Assembly (NCBI GenBank): GCA_947462335.1
Contig: OX381705.1
Span: 46,018,175-46,082,174 of the forward strand
Direction: 5' to 3'
Length of the DNA stretch: 64,000 nt
DNA from: Harmothoe impar
Lineage: Eukaryota > Annelida > Polychaeta > Phyllodocida > Polynoidae
Numbering within the stretch: position 1 is the stretch's first letter; every line of letters begins with the position of its first letter. The translations under genes and the position numbers were made by a program. The notes under the pieces were generated by a model, which did not search any database, was not told the DNA's origin, and saw nothing but the letters and a program-made list of their open reading frames with translations. Below, piece after piece: positions 1 through 34,961 of this stretch.

Positions 1-380
1 TGAGGAGACGATGGCACTTAATATGGTCGACATGTTAACTGTAGAACTTTTATGGAGAAGAATGGCGCGTGGGTGTATGTTTCATGCGCATGTATATATG
101 GAGGATTAGTCATAAAACTGTCTAAATCACCAAGAGGGGCATTTGCAAACGTAGGTATACATTGACGAGAAAGCAATATCGAATTTCACATTAATTTCAC
201 TCGTTCTGCTATCATTAAAGAAATAAAGTTTTAAGTATGATAGTCAAGGTTGAGCATATAAAGTGGCAAGATTGAGCATAAGTTGACAAACGCCTACATA
301 CACATAAAAGCAGTGATTATTGGGTTGGGGTCTGATTTCGCTGATCTCCCCTTCCTCGTTGCGCTATTGCCCTGCTTTAA

Positions 381-23421
<23,041 letters not shown>

Positions 23422-23871
23422 AACAATACCTGACTGTCACTCACTGGGGCGCTGGTTTCATCAACGGCAAAGCCTGCAGGACCGGTCGCCAGCAGGCGCT
23501 CCTGCAGTGCCAATGCAACCCCCTCTATTTAACAACCCGCAGGAGAAGAGGAGGAGGGGTTGCAATTGATGCCTCTCATCGTCCTTCTCTTCCCACGTGC
23601 TCCTCCAGGCTGGCACAGGAGTTACTACTTTAAGGAGAGTAGGGGGTGGAGGAAGAGGACACTTTAAGAGCTTGTGCCGGGAACGCACATGTGATTGTGG
23701 ATTTGATTAATTTCCTCCTATGTCTGTGATATTGTTAAAGGGTGGTGGAGTGGTCTGTGGCTATGCTTATTCTCTGTCCACTTAAGTGTCCATCCAAATA
23801 TGATATATTTATGTATAGACCTATTCTACTGGTGCCTCGCATAATCAAAAATGCACACAGTATATTTTAAC

Positions 23872-23877
23872 AATAAA
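23872..23877 (+). terminator. candidate polyadenylation signal AATAAA
   Basis: AATAAA 451 nt after the WD40 stop codon, the first canonical signal downstream. Others at 24133 and 24217 could give longer 3' ends. No transcript evidence is available. Confidence 0.4.
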
Positions 23878-23899
23878 GCAATATGAGAGGGTTTTAGTG

Positions 23900-26800
23900 T
23901 ATGTCATGTTTCTAGTTAAAAGTGCTCTTATGTGATTGAATATTGCTCTTGCACAGTATATGTTACAAGTGTATGTGTTGACCTACCAGACTATAAAGGG
24001 GATTACATTAAATTGCATTCTTCCTAATGAGCTTACGCTTAATATAGGTTATACCCATCTATAGTCCCATAAACCACCAGTCACCGTTCCAGCAATGGAA
24101 CACTCTGCACTGTATATGTTGGGATATATGTAAATAAAGGATCACCCAAATGGCATTTTCTAATCACGAAATCAATTGAACTGGAGATTGAAGAAATCAA
24201 ATGTAAACATGTATGTAATAAAGATGAATATTGCAATGTTTTCTTCTGTTATAAATACATGTGTTATCATGTGAATAAAGGAATAATGGCATAGCAATTA
24301 ATCTATAGAAGTACATGGGATTGAATTTTACAGTGATGGGGTCATTTATTGTTTTGTGGGTGGCCCCAAGTACGGAGATGGGGATCCCGTTGTATTCTGC
24401 TGCCTTCGGTTAAAACATGTTAACATGACCTATGTCGGAAAGCTTGCGATTGAGTAGAAAAAATATTGATTTCTGTAAAATGATGCATACATGCGACACA
24501 CCGGGTATCGATCATATCAGCTAGTGGTGAGTCCTTGATAGAGAATGGTGACCCGTTTTGACCTAGAACTCACCAGCCATCTTTATCTTAATGTACACAA
24601 CATACATAGGACGATTTCTCACGGAGCATCACAGTACGGCTGAACAAAATGATGAATGTACATTCATGACAAAGCCCTGCGGAGATCAGGCCAGCCTGAC
24701 CCTATCTGACACTGGAGTAGGCTGGGCCACACCTAACTCCTCCAGGCAGGGTCGGCAGGGGTCAGGTTGGGTGTGAGCCCCCTACCCCTCCACACTCTCA
24801 GAGCGCCTGACCGTGGAGGCGGACGCCCGGGCCCCTGGAGGCAACCTGGAGAGGGTCGGTCCCCACTGCAGCACCTCTGTCGGCCATTTACACGGCCCCC
24901 TGGCCGCGGTGGCCCAGCTTAAAGGTCATGGGCGGCCAACTTGTAACCTGATGTATCTCCCCTCCCTACCCACTAGACAACAGGAGACTCACTACCAGGG
25001 CCGCACAGAGAGCTATGAGCGCTCCTGAGCTGCTCCTCTGCTTTCTAACAGAGTGGTATGCTGAGTTAGTACTTATACCAGGATTTATGACAGCGAAGTT
25101 GAAATTATTTATTATTGAAGTAAGGATAGGCCATGGGACGTTATCTCAAAATGATATACCGGTACATGTAGTAAGCGCCTCCAGCCTCTAACCTTTAATA
25201 GCGACGACATTGGTATGCTGACATTACGGTTCTATATCATAAGCATCACGTTTGAAAACCGACGCCAGCCTGAGCATGTTATCAAAGTTAGATAAAGGTC
25301 ACTGCGCATATCTCGTGAGGGTAACCTGACCCTAACTACATGGCTGCATTAGCTTCATACATTGGCAGTATGGTGTTGGAGCCTGATAGAATACTGGCAT
25401 TGAGTACTTGTGGAAGTGGGGGCTTGGGACCTGTCCTCTTGATACTTATCAGACGACCCTCGGCCTGCCATCTTTAGGGAGCTGCTCTCGTGGAGCCCGA
25501 GCTGCTCGTGGAGCTGGGTCGGGTGGCGGTGTGGAGGCACTGGAGGGTCGTGGGGTGACCGTGGAGGTGTAGATCACCCAGGTGTCGGTAGGAGGAATAC
25601 CAAAGGACGCGGGGCGGACAGGGCAGTGGCCGCGTGACAGGGGTCAGCCGCTGACCACTGGTCAGCTCACAGGACATGGTGCAGGGGCCCGTCCCCTCCC
25701 CTCCTGCTGACACGTCTTACCCCTACCCCATCTCCTCCAGCGGCCGTCACACCAGCCTTAAGCGACCCCTCACTATCTCCCCCCTGCTTCTTAAAGGCCT
25801 ACTCGCGATCAAACCTCAGATTAAAGAGTATCGCCCGTTCTGTGATGCCTCCGTCCTCGCGCGCTCACCAAACAGGAGCAGGCAGTGCCTTACGGTGCCA
25901 CACTAATATTACACTCCCCATGCACTACTTACACCGAGGGGAGACCCGGGTAAGACCTTTCAATGCCCCTCATCACGTATCGCTTTGTGGGCGCTTGTGC
26001 AAATGAATATACCTTATTCTTGAGATTTATGTAAAATTGCATGTGTGTAGCCTCACTTTAAAACATGTTTGATCCAATGTTTACTTTTCTTTAAGCCTTT
26101 TTAACTACATTCCATTAAAGGGTTATTTCACTGCCGTCGGTCAGATCAGTTAACAAATATACAGAGCAAAGATGGGAAGTCCTCAATTGAGCCATATAGG
26201 TTACTTGGTGAAAAGGTGGGGTCACATGCATATATACAAGCAATCTATTCAAGTATGGAGACGCCTTGATTGAATAAGCACGCGTTATATATGGCATTTT
26301 GTTACATGGGCGATTCTACAGTGTAAGGGATGATTGTGAGTATAATATGTCTAGAAACCCGGCATTATGGATTCAGTCTCCTATCTCCTAGTGTTAGGTG
26401 TAAACAAGAAGCCTGTCTGTGGAGGTGCTTAATCCTTTCCCCTTGCGCTGCACAATGTTTATGAATGGGTTTCGACTTGCTGCAAGAAGGCGGACGGATG
26501 TGTTTTAAGATGGAGCATGGAGAGGGGAGGCGATGGGGGTAATGGGACTCTACAGTAGCATTCCTCTGTGCCCTCCACGGCGTTCAGGGGCCTCCTCCAG
26601 GGCGCCGTACCACAAAGGCTAGCGCATTATCACTATCATTAAAGACGGTGCCGTGCAACATATGGGAGGCATTTCTCAATGACGTATTGGATTACTATCT
26701 ATAGAGTGTTTCCCCGGCGGTGGGCGCTGGCTGCGAACAATCAGCCCGGCCCCGTGTCCATCCATCAAAAGTGGCACGCGGCGCGGACATGGTCTGTCCT

Positions 26801-29580
26801 CATACATCAACCCTATGTCATCTCACCCCTGCCGCCCGATTACAACTGACCACGGCCCGCCCGCACGGCCACAGGTGCCACGGAAGGCATCGTTGATATG
26901 CACCGGGCCCGTAATGACATACGCCGGCAGAGACAACAGGCATAAACGGGAAAAATAGTTTGGGGGGAAAACCCCCCACTACCACCACCAGCAGCACCGC
27001 CACCACTGTTCGCCCACCACGGTTGCTGCCAGCACTGCCTTCTTGTAGAGGCCCAGCTTAGCCTGCCACCGCAGAGCCTTCTGAAATTTGTGACGTCAGC
27101 GCAGGGCTCTCGCGATAGTATACTGGTGCCGCCGTCCCAATGCCTTCACGCAAGGGACGGGTAATGGCTGCCACATGTGGGGTCAAATGGGAGGAGCCTC
27201 AGCAAACAAAACATACACACTGCCATGTGCTCGCTCCTGTCAAACTATGCTCAAATCATTAATATACATTTAAACAAGCTTATACATGTATGATCATCAT
27301 GAAATGACATTATCATGTTCATATCTAACCCGAAATTGGCTGCATATATTGTTAGAAGCAATTGGGGAATTTTGACAGCTAGCCTTGTTTGTAAACAACA
27401 TTTTGAAATCCCAACTGCCATGTCCAACTGGTTTGACCGAATTTGGTTGAATAATTGACAAATATGGCTGTTATTATGAAACATTCTATGAGAACAATGT
27501 ATCATTAGATGATTCCATGAAAGTTTGTCCTTTTATTGTGACAAATCCTGTATTTCTGGCCGTAAAATGGGTGGGGACTCCTTTTCTATAGTGTAGGTGT
27601 ACCAGGACTTGCCAGAGGGGGAGTGAAAAGGTGCGCATTGATATGTTATGTAACATGCTGTAAGCTAGCTGAGATCCCAACTAGCGATAGGTAAGTCGGT
27701 CAGAGGGCGGTTACACACTACCGGCCCCTACATTAGCTCAGGGGCCGGCCACCAGCATATCGCGATAGCGTACTCGGATGCTGGGATCTCGCGAGGTCCC
27801 GTTGGGGACGAGGAAGCACGTGAGCTGATGATAAGCTGGGCTCTCGGAGGAAACGATTCTTCTTCAAGTCTGTGATTATATCTCCCGTGCGCCGATTGCT
27901 TTTAGCGTTATCTGCCAGCAATGAAAACGGAAGAATTGTTTGGGGGTAGATAAAGGCGACCGTTGTTCGCCGATCCCACCGAGTGTCTTCGCAGATAGAG
28001 ATCGATGTTGAACTGTTCTCGAGAAATCACGCGCATGCGCGGGGGTTTGGTGACAACCCCTTTGTCGCTAATCAAACAGAGGCACAATTACACCGCTAAG
28101 CGCCGCGTCAAGAATTTTTCCATTTTGATCCCGCGTCTGTTACCCCGTTTAGAAGCTTCTTCCTGGCCCTGTCTCCACCTCCCTCACATCTGACGTACTC
28201 GTTGTTTTATCCCAGCTTCGTCATGTAGTAGGCTTCCACTCCTCTCGAGTGATGTCCGTTTATTTTCACATTCAGCAGAATGAAGAGTGACCTGTTCCTT
28301 CACTTGATGCTTCAAGTTAGGGCCTCTAATGAGCCCGCATTATTTACCACGCTAGACGTCTATAGAATCATGCATAACTTTGTATGTAATGATCATTTGT
28401 GAAGGTCAAAATCCCACGTATGTATATGTTATGTAAATTCTGAGAGTGGGCTGTATAGGGCGATTATATAGGACCATTCCCTGACCACAGCTTGCTATAA
28501 CAACTGATGGTTGGTTCTCAGAGTAGGGGTCGGTGCAAGCAATGTATGGCTCCTCCAGACCGTCAGAGGGACCTCTTAAAGCTCGGCCGTATGGTGGCGG
28601 GCGCGGCCGACCCGGCGAGCGGATGTGCCTAACGAGGGTAGCTCCCACAGCCCAGGGTCAATGGCAATGTGCTCCAAGACGGAGGCACATGAATAAAAAG
28701 TTTCCTGATCGTAATCATCATAGCAGAACTACACACAGGGAGGGAGGGGAGCAGGAAAGGGCAGGAGCAGGAGGCAGAGAGATGGGCGCGCCATCCTCCT
28801 GCTATAGCTCCAACCACCCCCACCCCACCCACAAATGGTGAATATGACGTACGGTTTCCACCTCGCGGGTGTTAGGCGGCTCTTAAATTGTACTCCAGTC
28901 AGCTTTATATATGGTCGCCACAGGCCTGTATATTTTCATTAGGCGGGAGAACCATTCTTTCCTGGTCGCCTTAAATGGCCAACATCCGCTGTCTGTCGTA
29001 GACAATCTGCGGTCGACACCGGCCATGATCGTTCCCCAAGGTAGACTGCGGCGGGGGTTAGCGGCGGGGGCCCTTTATTCATGGGAATCATTATGTATTT
29101 TAGCGAAGCTGAAACGATAATTGCCGCCGAGTCAAAGGGAGGCCCAAGACAAAACCCATACTGTGCGCTGACACACACCATGGAGGTTTCTATAGAGAAG
29201 GACTGCAGTGGTCTCAGGGTGGCATTAAGAAAAATGGTTCTGTGGTTTCCTCACCCATGTCCCGGCAACGCAATAGAAGTTTTCTTTTGTATGGCTTGTA
29301 GGAGCGCTTAATCTAACGAAGCATAGGAACAGGAGGAATTTAGACAATATAACATATAACGCAAAATATGTATGATGATGTTTGATGTGAAAGTTTGATT
29401 ACTAGTATATTCAATAGATCTGATGTTAGAGATGATGCTCCAAGATACCTGTTGTCACTAAAGCAATCTACCAGGTGCAATTGGTCTTTTCATATACTAC
29501 TCGCTGTTAACCTTGCCTTACCCTAGGTAACATATCCATACATTATTACATGAATAACCATATCTAAATCAGATATCTTA
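23900..29580. other. intergenic, no supported gene
   Basis: It holds GC-rich islands near 24.7-25.0, 25.4-25.9, 26.7-27.2 and 28.5-28.8 kb, a palindromic NRF1-like GCGCATGCGC at 28031, and alternating AT-rich DNA. Several frames are open through the GC-rich parts but show no domain, splice structure or repeat of codon pattern. Nothing more can be assigned. Confidence 0.4.
28031..28040. promoter_or_regulatory. NRF1-like palindrome GCGCATGCGC
   Basis: A perfect match to the core of the animal NRF1 site, in a CpG-rich stretch (27.7-28.1 kb) that could be a promoter. No gene start could be placed next to it. Confidence 0.3.
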
Positions 29581-29601
29581 GTTATTTCACTTCAACTCAT
29601 G

Positions 29602-29725
29602 CACTGTAAAAAGTTACTGTATTTAAACAGCTCATATTTACAGCATTTTTGCTGTAGTTGATATTACAGCACTATTTGCCGTATAATTACAGCATTATGT
29701 ATTGTAAATTGTGTCTATAGCAATG
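29602..29725. repeat. CACTGTAAA repeat fragment
   Basis: It opens CACTGTAAAAAG and contains repeated TTACAGCA and TTTGCTGTA words. It is related in style to 11923-12114 and 31263-31545. The right end is decayed and no target duplication was seen. Confidence 0.35.
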
Positions 29726-29895
29726 TTGCAGTACGTTCTGCTGAAGATTTCTGCCACTAGGCGACAGCAGTATACCATTTTTGTAGTAATTATGCCACCC
29801 AACCCTTTCCCGAGTCAAATTAAGCCTCACAAACTCTCAAGACATTGTAGAATAAGAATGGACGAGAGAGACTGAATGCAGTTATCCTAAAGTGG

Positions 29896-30385
29896 AGTCT
29901 CACAGGGGTCAACCTTGGGTCCGCTGTTATTCATACTTTACGTTAATGACCAACCAGACACTATCCTAAACTGTAAATATGCAATGTATGCCGATGACCT
30001 CGTTCTCTACGCCTCTTATGAAAACCCGCAGACCGCCATACGCCTCTTACAAGAAGACCTAATTTCTGTAGGCAACTGGTGCTTATCTAATTACATGACT
30101 ATTAATACAGCCAAAAGTATGGTAATGTTCTTTGGAATGGCTTGTAGAATTGATCGGCTTGCTGATCCTGTGTTAACTCTGTGCGGGCAGGTTCTGCCCT
30201 TCTGCAAATCCTACTCATACCTAGGCGTTGAATTAGACAGCAAATTAACTATCAAACCCCATATAAATAAAGTAAAGAAAAGTTTTGGAAATAAAAATAT
30301 TAAGCTCACCAGGCTAAGAAAATGCATGACAAAAGAAGTAAGTTTGGCCCTCTATAAAGTTATGATCTCAACTTCTGTGGAGTAG
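29896..30385 (+). pseudogene. LINE reverse transcriptase fragment
   Basis: The open segment includes the RT fingers/palm motif QGSTLGPLLFILYVND, catalytic YADD at 29987-29998 (MYADDLVLYAS), GNWCLSNYMTINTAKSMVMF and YLGVELDSKLTIKPH. A stop lies immediately upstream of SGVSQG and another at 30385, so the N-terminal endonuclease and the first RT motifs are missing. It would not make an active enzyme. It is a dead, 5'-truncated copy, the usual outcome of target-primed reverse transcription. Confidence 0.8.
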
Positions 30386-30587
30386 TGCTCGTTTTACTCT
30401 GGCAGTGCTCTAAAGACAGAGCTAGATAAATTACAAAGAATGCAGAAACAAGCCCTTGGAACCTGCCTGCAAGCCAGAGTATGTTAAATCAGTATTATTG
30501 CCCTGCATAAACAATGTGGGGTGGAAACTCTAACTGTCCGCTGTAATAAGCAACTGTTGTGTATTATGTGCAACAAGGCACAGCGAG

Positions 30588-30794
30588 GTGAGGCTATCGT
30601 CCAGCGCAATGTCCGGACTAGAGGCGACTTGGAAGTTAGATTTGCAAAACGCCGGGCAAAATCCGCTTTTGATGAGAGAGCGCCATATTAATTATAGAGC
30701 TGTGGCACTCTGGGATAAACTGGATCACACTGTTCAAAAGCTCCCTACATACAAAAAGTTTAAAAGTGCTATACATAAATTGAATTTCGACTAG
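30588..30794 (+). pseudogene. LINE ORF2 C-terminal tail, frameshifted
   Basis: It reads NYRAVALWDKLDHTVQKLPT, then YKKFKSAIHKLNFD and a stop. This is the basic C-terminal domain usual at the end of jockey/CR1-like ORF2. It is separated from the RT fragment by stops and a frame change, marking decay after insertion. Confidence 0.65.
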
Positions 30795-31262
30795 TAGCTG
30801 CATTGTCAGACCTGCCCTTCATGTCTACTCTGCCTCCAACATTCCCTCAAGTACGATATCTTAATCTTAATTCATGTCTGCATACATATACACAGTTGTA
30901 ATATTGTCTTATAATTGCACTTGTGAACTCAAAATGTTAATATAATTATATGCCATATTCATACAAGCCTAAGTTGCTACTACGCCAATAGTACCACACG
31001 CGAGCCAGGCATGATATCCGTGTGGTAAGGGGAAGACCGTCCCCTAAGGACGCTTGCGAACCAAAAAACTTAATAATAATAAAGGGTATTGATATTTGCA
31101 TAATTGTGTTGAATAATACAAAAACCAGCAAAATTATAGAATAGACACCACATTGGTGGGAAAATTAAAATCCTTAAGTGCCTGGACTGGGAAAAAAGTA
31201 CTCTCCATGCATGCATATCAATTGATGTAAATGATGATAACAATAATATGAAACTGCTCATT

Positions 31263-31545
31263 ACCTACAGTAGAAGTTGCTATAACTTTACAGCACCCAG
31301 TCGCTGTACATGTACTGCAAAATCTACTCAAACAAAAGTTGCCAGGAACTTTTGCTGTAGATGTACAGTAGATGTTGCTATAAATTTAAGTAGATGTTGC
31401 TGTAAATTGACAGTAGAAGTTGCTGTACATGTACAGCACGTCAGTTGCTGTACACCTACAGCAAAATCTACTGGATCAAAAGTTGCCAGCAACTTTTGCT
31501 GTAGGTGTACAGTACTTACTTCTAACATTGTGGTGTGCCCCAGAG
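31263..31545. repeat. inverted/direct repeat block, ACAGCAAAATCTACT family
   Basis: Built from repeated TGCTGTACATGTACAGCA, GTAGATGTTGCTGTAAATT and CAAAAGTTGCCAGSAACTTTTG words. The last is itself a palindrome that occurs twice (about 31333 and 31479). The right end TTCTAACATTGTG resembles the reversed CACTGTTAGA end at 6523. A non-autonomous DNA element with internal palindromes is the likely origin. Confidence 0.5.
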
Positions 31546-31682
31546 TCTATTAGGGAGGCGCCTCTTGGCCTTGGTTAAAAAAAATTTACCAAGTGTCTTC
31601 AACCAATGGTCTATATATATGGGAAATCTTAGTCAACCATACTAGACAACCTTATTTAAATACTGAAGTTCCTTACCCACAA

Positions 31683-32352
31683 CACTGAAAACTTAGCAAT
31701 ATCTAAAACTAATCACTATTGATTAGTTTAGGTAATCATAGCGAGTTGATTAGTTGAGGTCATCACCGTGATTACCCAAAGTAATCATCTTGATTAGAGT
31801 ATTTGCCACTAGGGGGCCCTACTAGACAGTAATAGAACATGCAGCTCCAGGCCATATATGGATTCATATCTATATCAACTCTAATCAACTTATAAAACGA
31901 TATATATGAAGAATATTGGCACATAAGGAACTCAAGTTATTTACAAGTAAGATTTTAGCGAAATTATCAAGAGCATACACATGTGTACACATGCACACCT
32001 TTTTTGTGCCTGAAACCATATCTACTAATGTAAGAATAGGCTGCTGGTTATTGTATTCACAAATATGCCTTATTAGGCTTGCTCTGAGGGCTAGAAGTGC
32101 TCTCAATCAGGGTATGATGACAAGATGAGGGGGCGATTATAAACTTATTAGGGATTCATATATTGTTGTACAGAGAAATAAATTATATGAAACTAGTCAT
32201 AGATGAATTTTTAGAAAGTAATCATGGTGATGACCCAGGGTCATCACATATGATTACTCTAGTGATTACCAAGTATTCACTTGTGTCACAATCACCGTGA
32301 TTACAAAAAGTAATCCCCCTTGATTACTTTTTCTCCCATAGAGTTTTCAGTG
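31683..32352. mobile_element. 670-bp element with CACTGAAAACT TIRs
   Basis: It begins CACTGAAAACT and ends AGTTTTCAGTG, an exact 11-bp terminal inverted repeat. Both subterminal regions carry clusters of AATCACGGTGATTAC-like palindromes (TCACCGTGATTAC near 31766 and 32288; GTAATCATGGTGATGACC near 32218). There is no transposase frame. Flanks show no clear duplication. It is probably a non-autonomous DNA transposon. Confidence 0.6.
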
Positions 32353-33048
32353 AAGTATATAAAGTATCATTTTACATGTTGGAATGGATGCAGATTATAA
32401 GGTAGTCCAAACGATGCATGTGTGATGCTGCGGCTGTTGTTATTTAACACTAATCAGTTCCGTGATGTCAATGAAAGGACATGTGCAGTGGTTGATGTTC
32501 TTTCTTGAAGTAGGCCACATACGGCATCACATTGGTCCCTTAACACAGCTCCTTGGCGAAAGTACACTAGGCAACGATTACCCGAACCCCGAAGGTAAAC
32601 TGGAAGTAAACAACACAACTGTGGGCGCAACATACACTTCACTTGGCGCCCTTCACTTGTGATGGTCATTATATCAGACCTACCCCGTGATTGATCAACA
32701 GCATGCTACCCCATCTGTCAAATCAATCAATAGATTCAATCACTTAAAGTTACATTATCAGTTAAAACGCCCCAAAATTAAGTTACAAATTAGCATTGCA
32801 GTTGCTTTCTTTAACCATTTTCCTTGTGTTTGACATCATTCTTTACGATATCAATGTTCTCCTTATTGTAATTTGCAGGTAGGAATAAATACTGAATGCA
32901 GCTAAATCCAATGGTTACACGATGCACCCATAGCAGGTGTAATTATATGGATCATCTAATCAAACTAAAATGGGAAAATCAACTAAAATTAGCTGGTATA
33001 GTAACTTTAGGCACCCTGATCCTGAGTAAAGTATGTGGTGAATCACAC
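32353..33048. other. unassigned spacer
   Basis: AT-rich DNA between the 670-bp element and the TA microsatellite. No gene, RNA or repeat was recognised. Confidence 0.4.
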
Positions 33049-33332
<284 letters not shown>

Positions 33333-33362
33333 GGAGGAAGGAGGAAGGAGAAAGGAGAAATT

Positions 33363-34958
33363 ATGTCGAAATTTTGTACAGTCTGCAATGAAAAATACGA
33401 TGGTAGGAGGAAACGCTGCCCAGAGTGTGTGAATACCAAGGAGTCAATTCAAGACGAGGAATTTGATACTGAGGAGGTATTATACGACCTTCAAAAAAGT
33501 CTCAGTGAGTTGAGTGACGAAGCACAAAAGGAGATTAAAATGGAGGCGCAGAAGGCAGCGAAGGAGCGGTTACTGAAGGAGCAGGAGGCCAAAAAGGAGG
33601 AGGCCAAAAAGCAGGAGGCCGCCAAGTCGGAGGCCCGGCTTCGAGAGGAGGAGGCGGCAAAGGAGGCAGAGTCCACCAAACAGGGGGAACCTCGGGTCTC
33701 TGGCCTTACCAAGCTAATGGGCAAGTTGGATCAGACTGTGGATCATATGAACAAACTGTTTACCTTATTGGCGACCAAGGAGGTAAACACAGGCGACCCG
33801 GGCACAGGTGAGGAGGTAGAACCTACAGAGATCCAAGATGGCGCCATCCAAAATGGCGATGGCGGGAAACCAAGGTTCGATTTCACCGGGCAGGCAGGGG
33901 GGGGGACTCACAACAGGCCTCCCTTCCTGGGCATGCCCCTACATCAGCAGGCGTACATGTACGCCCAGGGGCTGCCCACCCACTCACAGGCACCACCAGG
34001 AGGTTACGGCGGCGTCTACGGCGGCAACCAAGGCGGCAATCACGGCGGCGTCTACGGCGGCAACTACGGCGGAATCTATGGGGGTGGCTACCAACCTGGT
34101 GCTTACTTACCGAGGATGGCGGGGCCAATCTCACCAGGAGGCCACAGCCAGGGAGTCCATGGAGGCCCGACGAGCACTCCTAGACCCGAGAGACATGCCA
34201 CACCTCCAGCTGGTCAACAACAACATTATCAACAACAGCAGTACAGCACGTTCCCTGGTCAGCCACTACAAGCATTCCCGGGGCCCAATCAACAGGGGGC
34301 CGGGGGAGGCCAAGGCCAGGGCCATGGCTGTTGTCGACCTCCAGATGCAGACCTGAGTATGTTTGATTACCGCAGGTATCTGCCAGCTAGTGAACGTAAA
34401 AAACAATTGTTTATCAACGAGCCATCTGAACTATGGCATTTCCAGAATTGCTTGTTGCGGGAATTGTTGTGGTGTGGGGAGGATGTACGGGGATTTGTAG
34501 ATCATATAAATTATGTAGCTGAGATGTCTCGTACAAATATATATGATGTGAAGGCCTTAGTGGCCTATGATGAGGCCTTTCTAGAATTGGCTAGGAAGTG
34601 GGGTGTGTGTGTATTTCATGGGGCGGACACAGCCCTTACAAATTCCAAACTAGGGTTTGCAGGTACTAAGGCAGCTCGTCAAGTCGCAGATAGTGGCCGT
34701 AATAAATACGGTAGTGGGTCTGGGGGTTACAGGGGCCGAGGCAGGGCAACAGGTCAGTCCAGGGGGGGATCCAGGGGTCCTCTTACTGGCTGGAGAAAAT
34801 TGGCGGCCGATCGGGGGGTCTGTTTCAAATTGTGTCAAAATATTCCCTGTGATCCGGCACAGTGCCAATTCAAACACCAATGTGTGTATTGCGACAGTCT
34901 CAGTCACGCCATGCCTGACTGCCCTAGCAAGAGTGTGGGGGGCGATAATAGGGCATGA
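33363..34958 (+). CDS. ORF1, Gag-like protein of YR retrotransposon (531 aa)
   Basis: Starts at ATG 33363 just after repeat A1; the frame is open further 5' but has no earlier ATG in A1. Order: an N-terminal CxxC...CxxC zinc ribbon (FCTVCNEKYDGRRKRCPEC), a Lys/Glu/Ala-rich helix likely to form a coiled coil (about residues 35-115), a Gly/Tyr/Asn and Gln-rich disordered middle (GGVYGGN repeats), and a conserved helical block (YRRYLPASERKKQLF). It ends with a basic RGRG stretch and a Cys/His cluster (CFKLCQ...CQFKHQCVYCDSLSH). The layout fits a nucleocapsid-type RNA-binding Gag of DIRS-order elements. It ends at TGA 34956-34958, in frame with ORF2. Confidence 0.85.
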   Translation: MSKFCTVCNEKYDGRRKRCPECVNTKESIQDEEFDTEEVLYDLQKSLSELSDEAQKEIKMEAQKAAKERLLKEQEAKKEEAKKQEAAKSEARLREEEAAKEAESTKQGEPRVSGLTKLMGKLDQTVDHMNKLFTLLATKEVNTGDPGTGEEVEPTEIQDGAIQNGDGGKPRFDFTGQAGGGTHNRPPFLGMPLHQQAYMYAQGLPTHSQAPPGGYGGVYGGNQGGNHGGVYGGNYGGIYGGGYQPGAYLPRMAGPISPGGHSQGVHGGPTSTPRPERHATPPAGQQQHYQQQQYSTFPGQPLQAFPGPNQQGAGGGQGQGHGCCRPPDADLSMFDYRRYLPASERKKQLFINEPSELWHFQNCLLRELLWCGEDVRGFVDHINYVAEMSRTNIYDVKALVAYDEAFLELARKWGVCVFHGADTALTNSKLGFAGTKAARQVADSGRNKYGSGSGGYRGRGRATGQSRGGSRGPLTGWRKLAADRGVCFKLCQNIPCDPAQCQFKHQCVYCDSLSHAMPDCPSKSVGGDNRA

Positions 34959-34961
34959 CGG
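34956..34961 (+). promoter_or_regulatory. in-frame TGA CGG between ORF1 and ORF2, candidate readthrough site
   Basis: The ORF1 stop TGA is followed by CGG, and the same frame then stays open for over 630 codons into RT. UGA-CGG is a known leaky context (for example in tobravirus readthrough). The first in-frame ATG after the stop is at 35226, so readthrough is the simplest way to make a Gag-Pol fusion. The claim rests on context only. Confidence 0.5.

Larger units (their letters stand above)
29880..31085 (+). mobile_element. 5'-truncated non-LTR (LINE) retrotransposon
   Basis: A 3' piece of a LINE. RT motifs begin at VSQGSTLGPLLFILYVND (about 29895), the region before this being lost or stopped. 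After the RT thumb the reading frame breaks near 30385 and resumes in another frame at about 30588-30794 as the conserved C-terminal tail (RHINYRAVALWDKLDHTVQK). An AATAATAATAAA-type tail near 31070-31085 may be the 3' end. Clade is uncertain within the jockey/CR1/I-like group. Confidence 0.7.

Noticed and set aside
24797..25028. Possible small two-exon gene after the WD40 gene
   Set aside because: Acceptor-like sites exist and the GC content is gene-like, but no start, promoter or conserved motif could be found and the frames do not join clearly.
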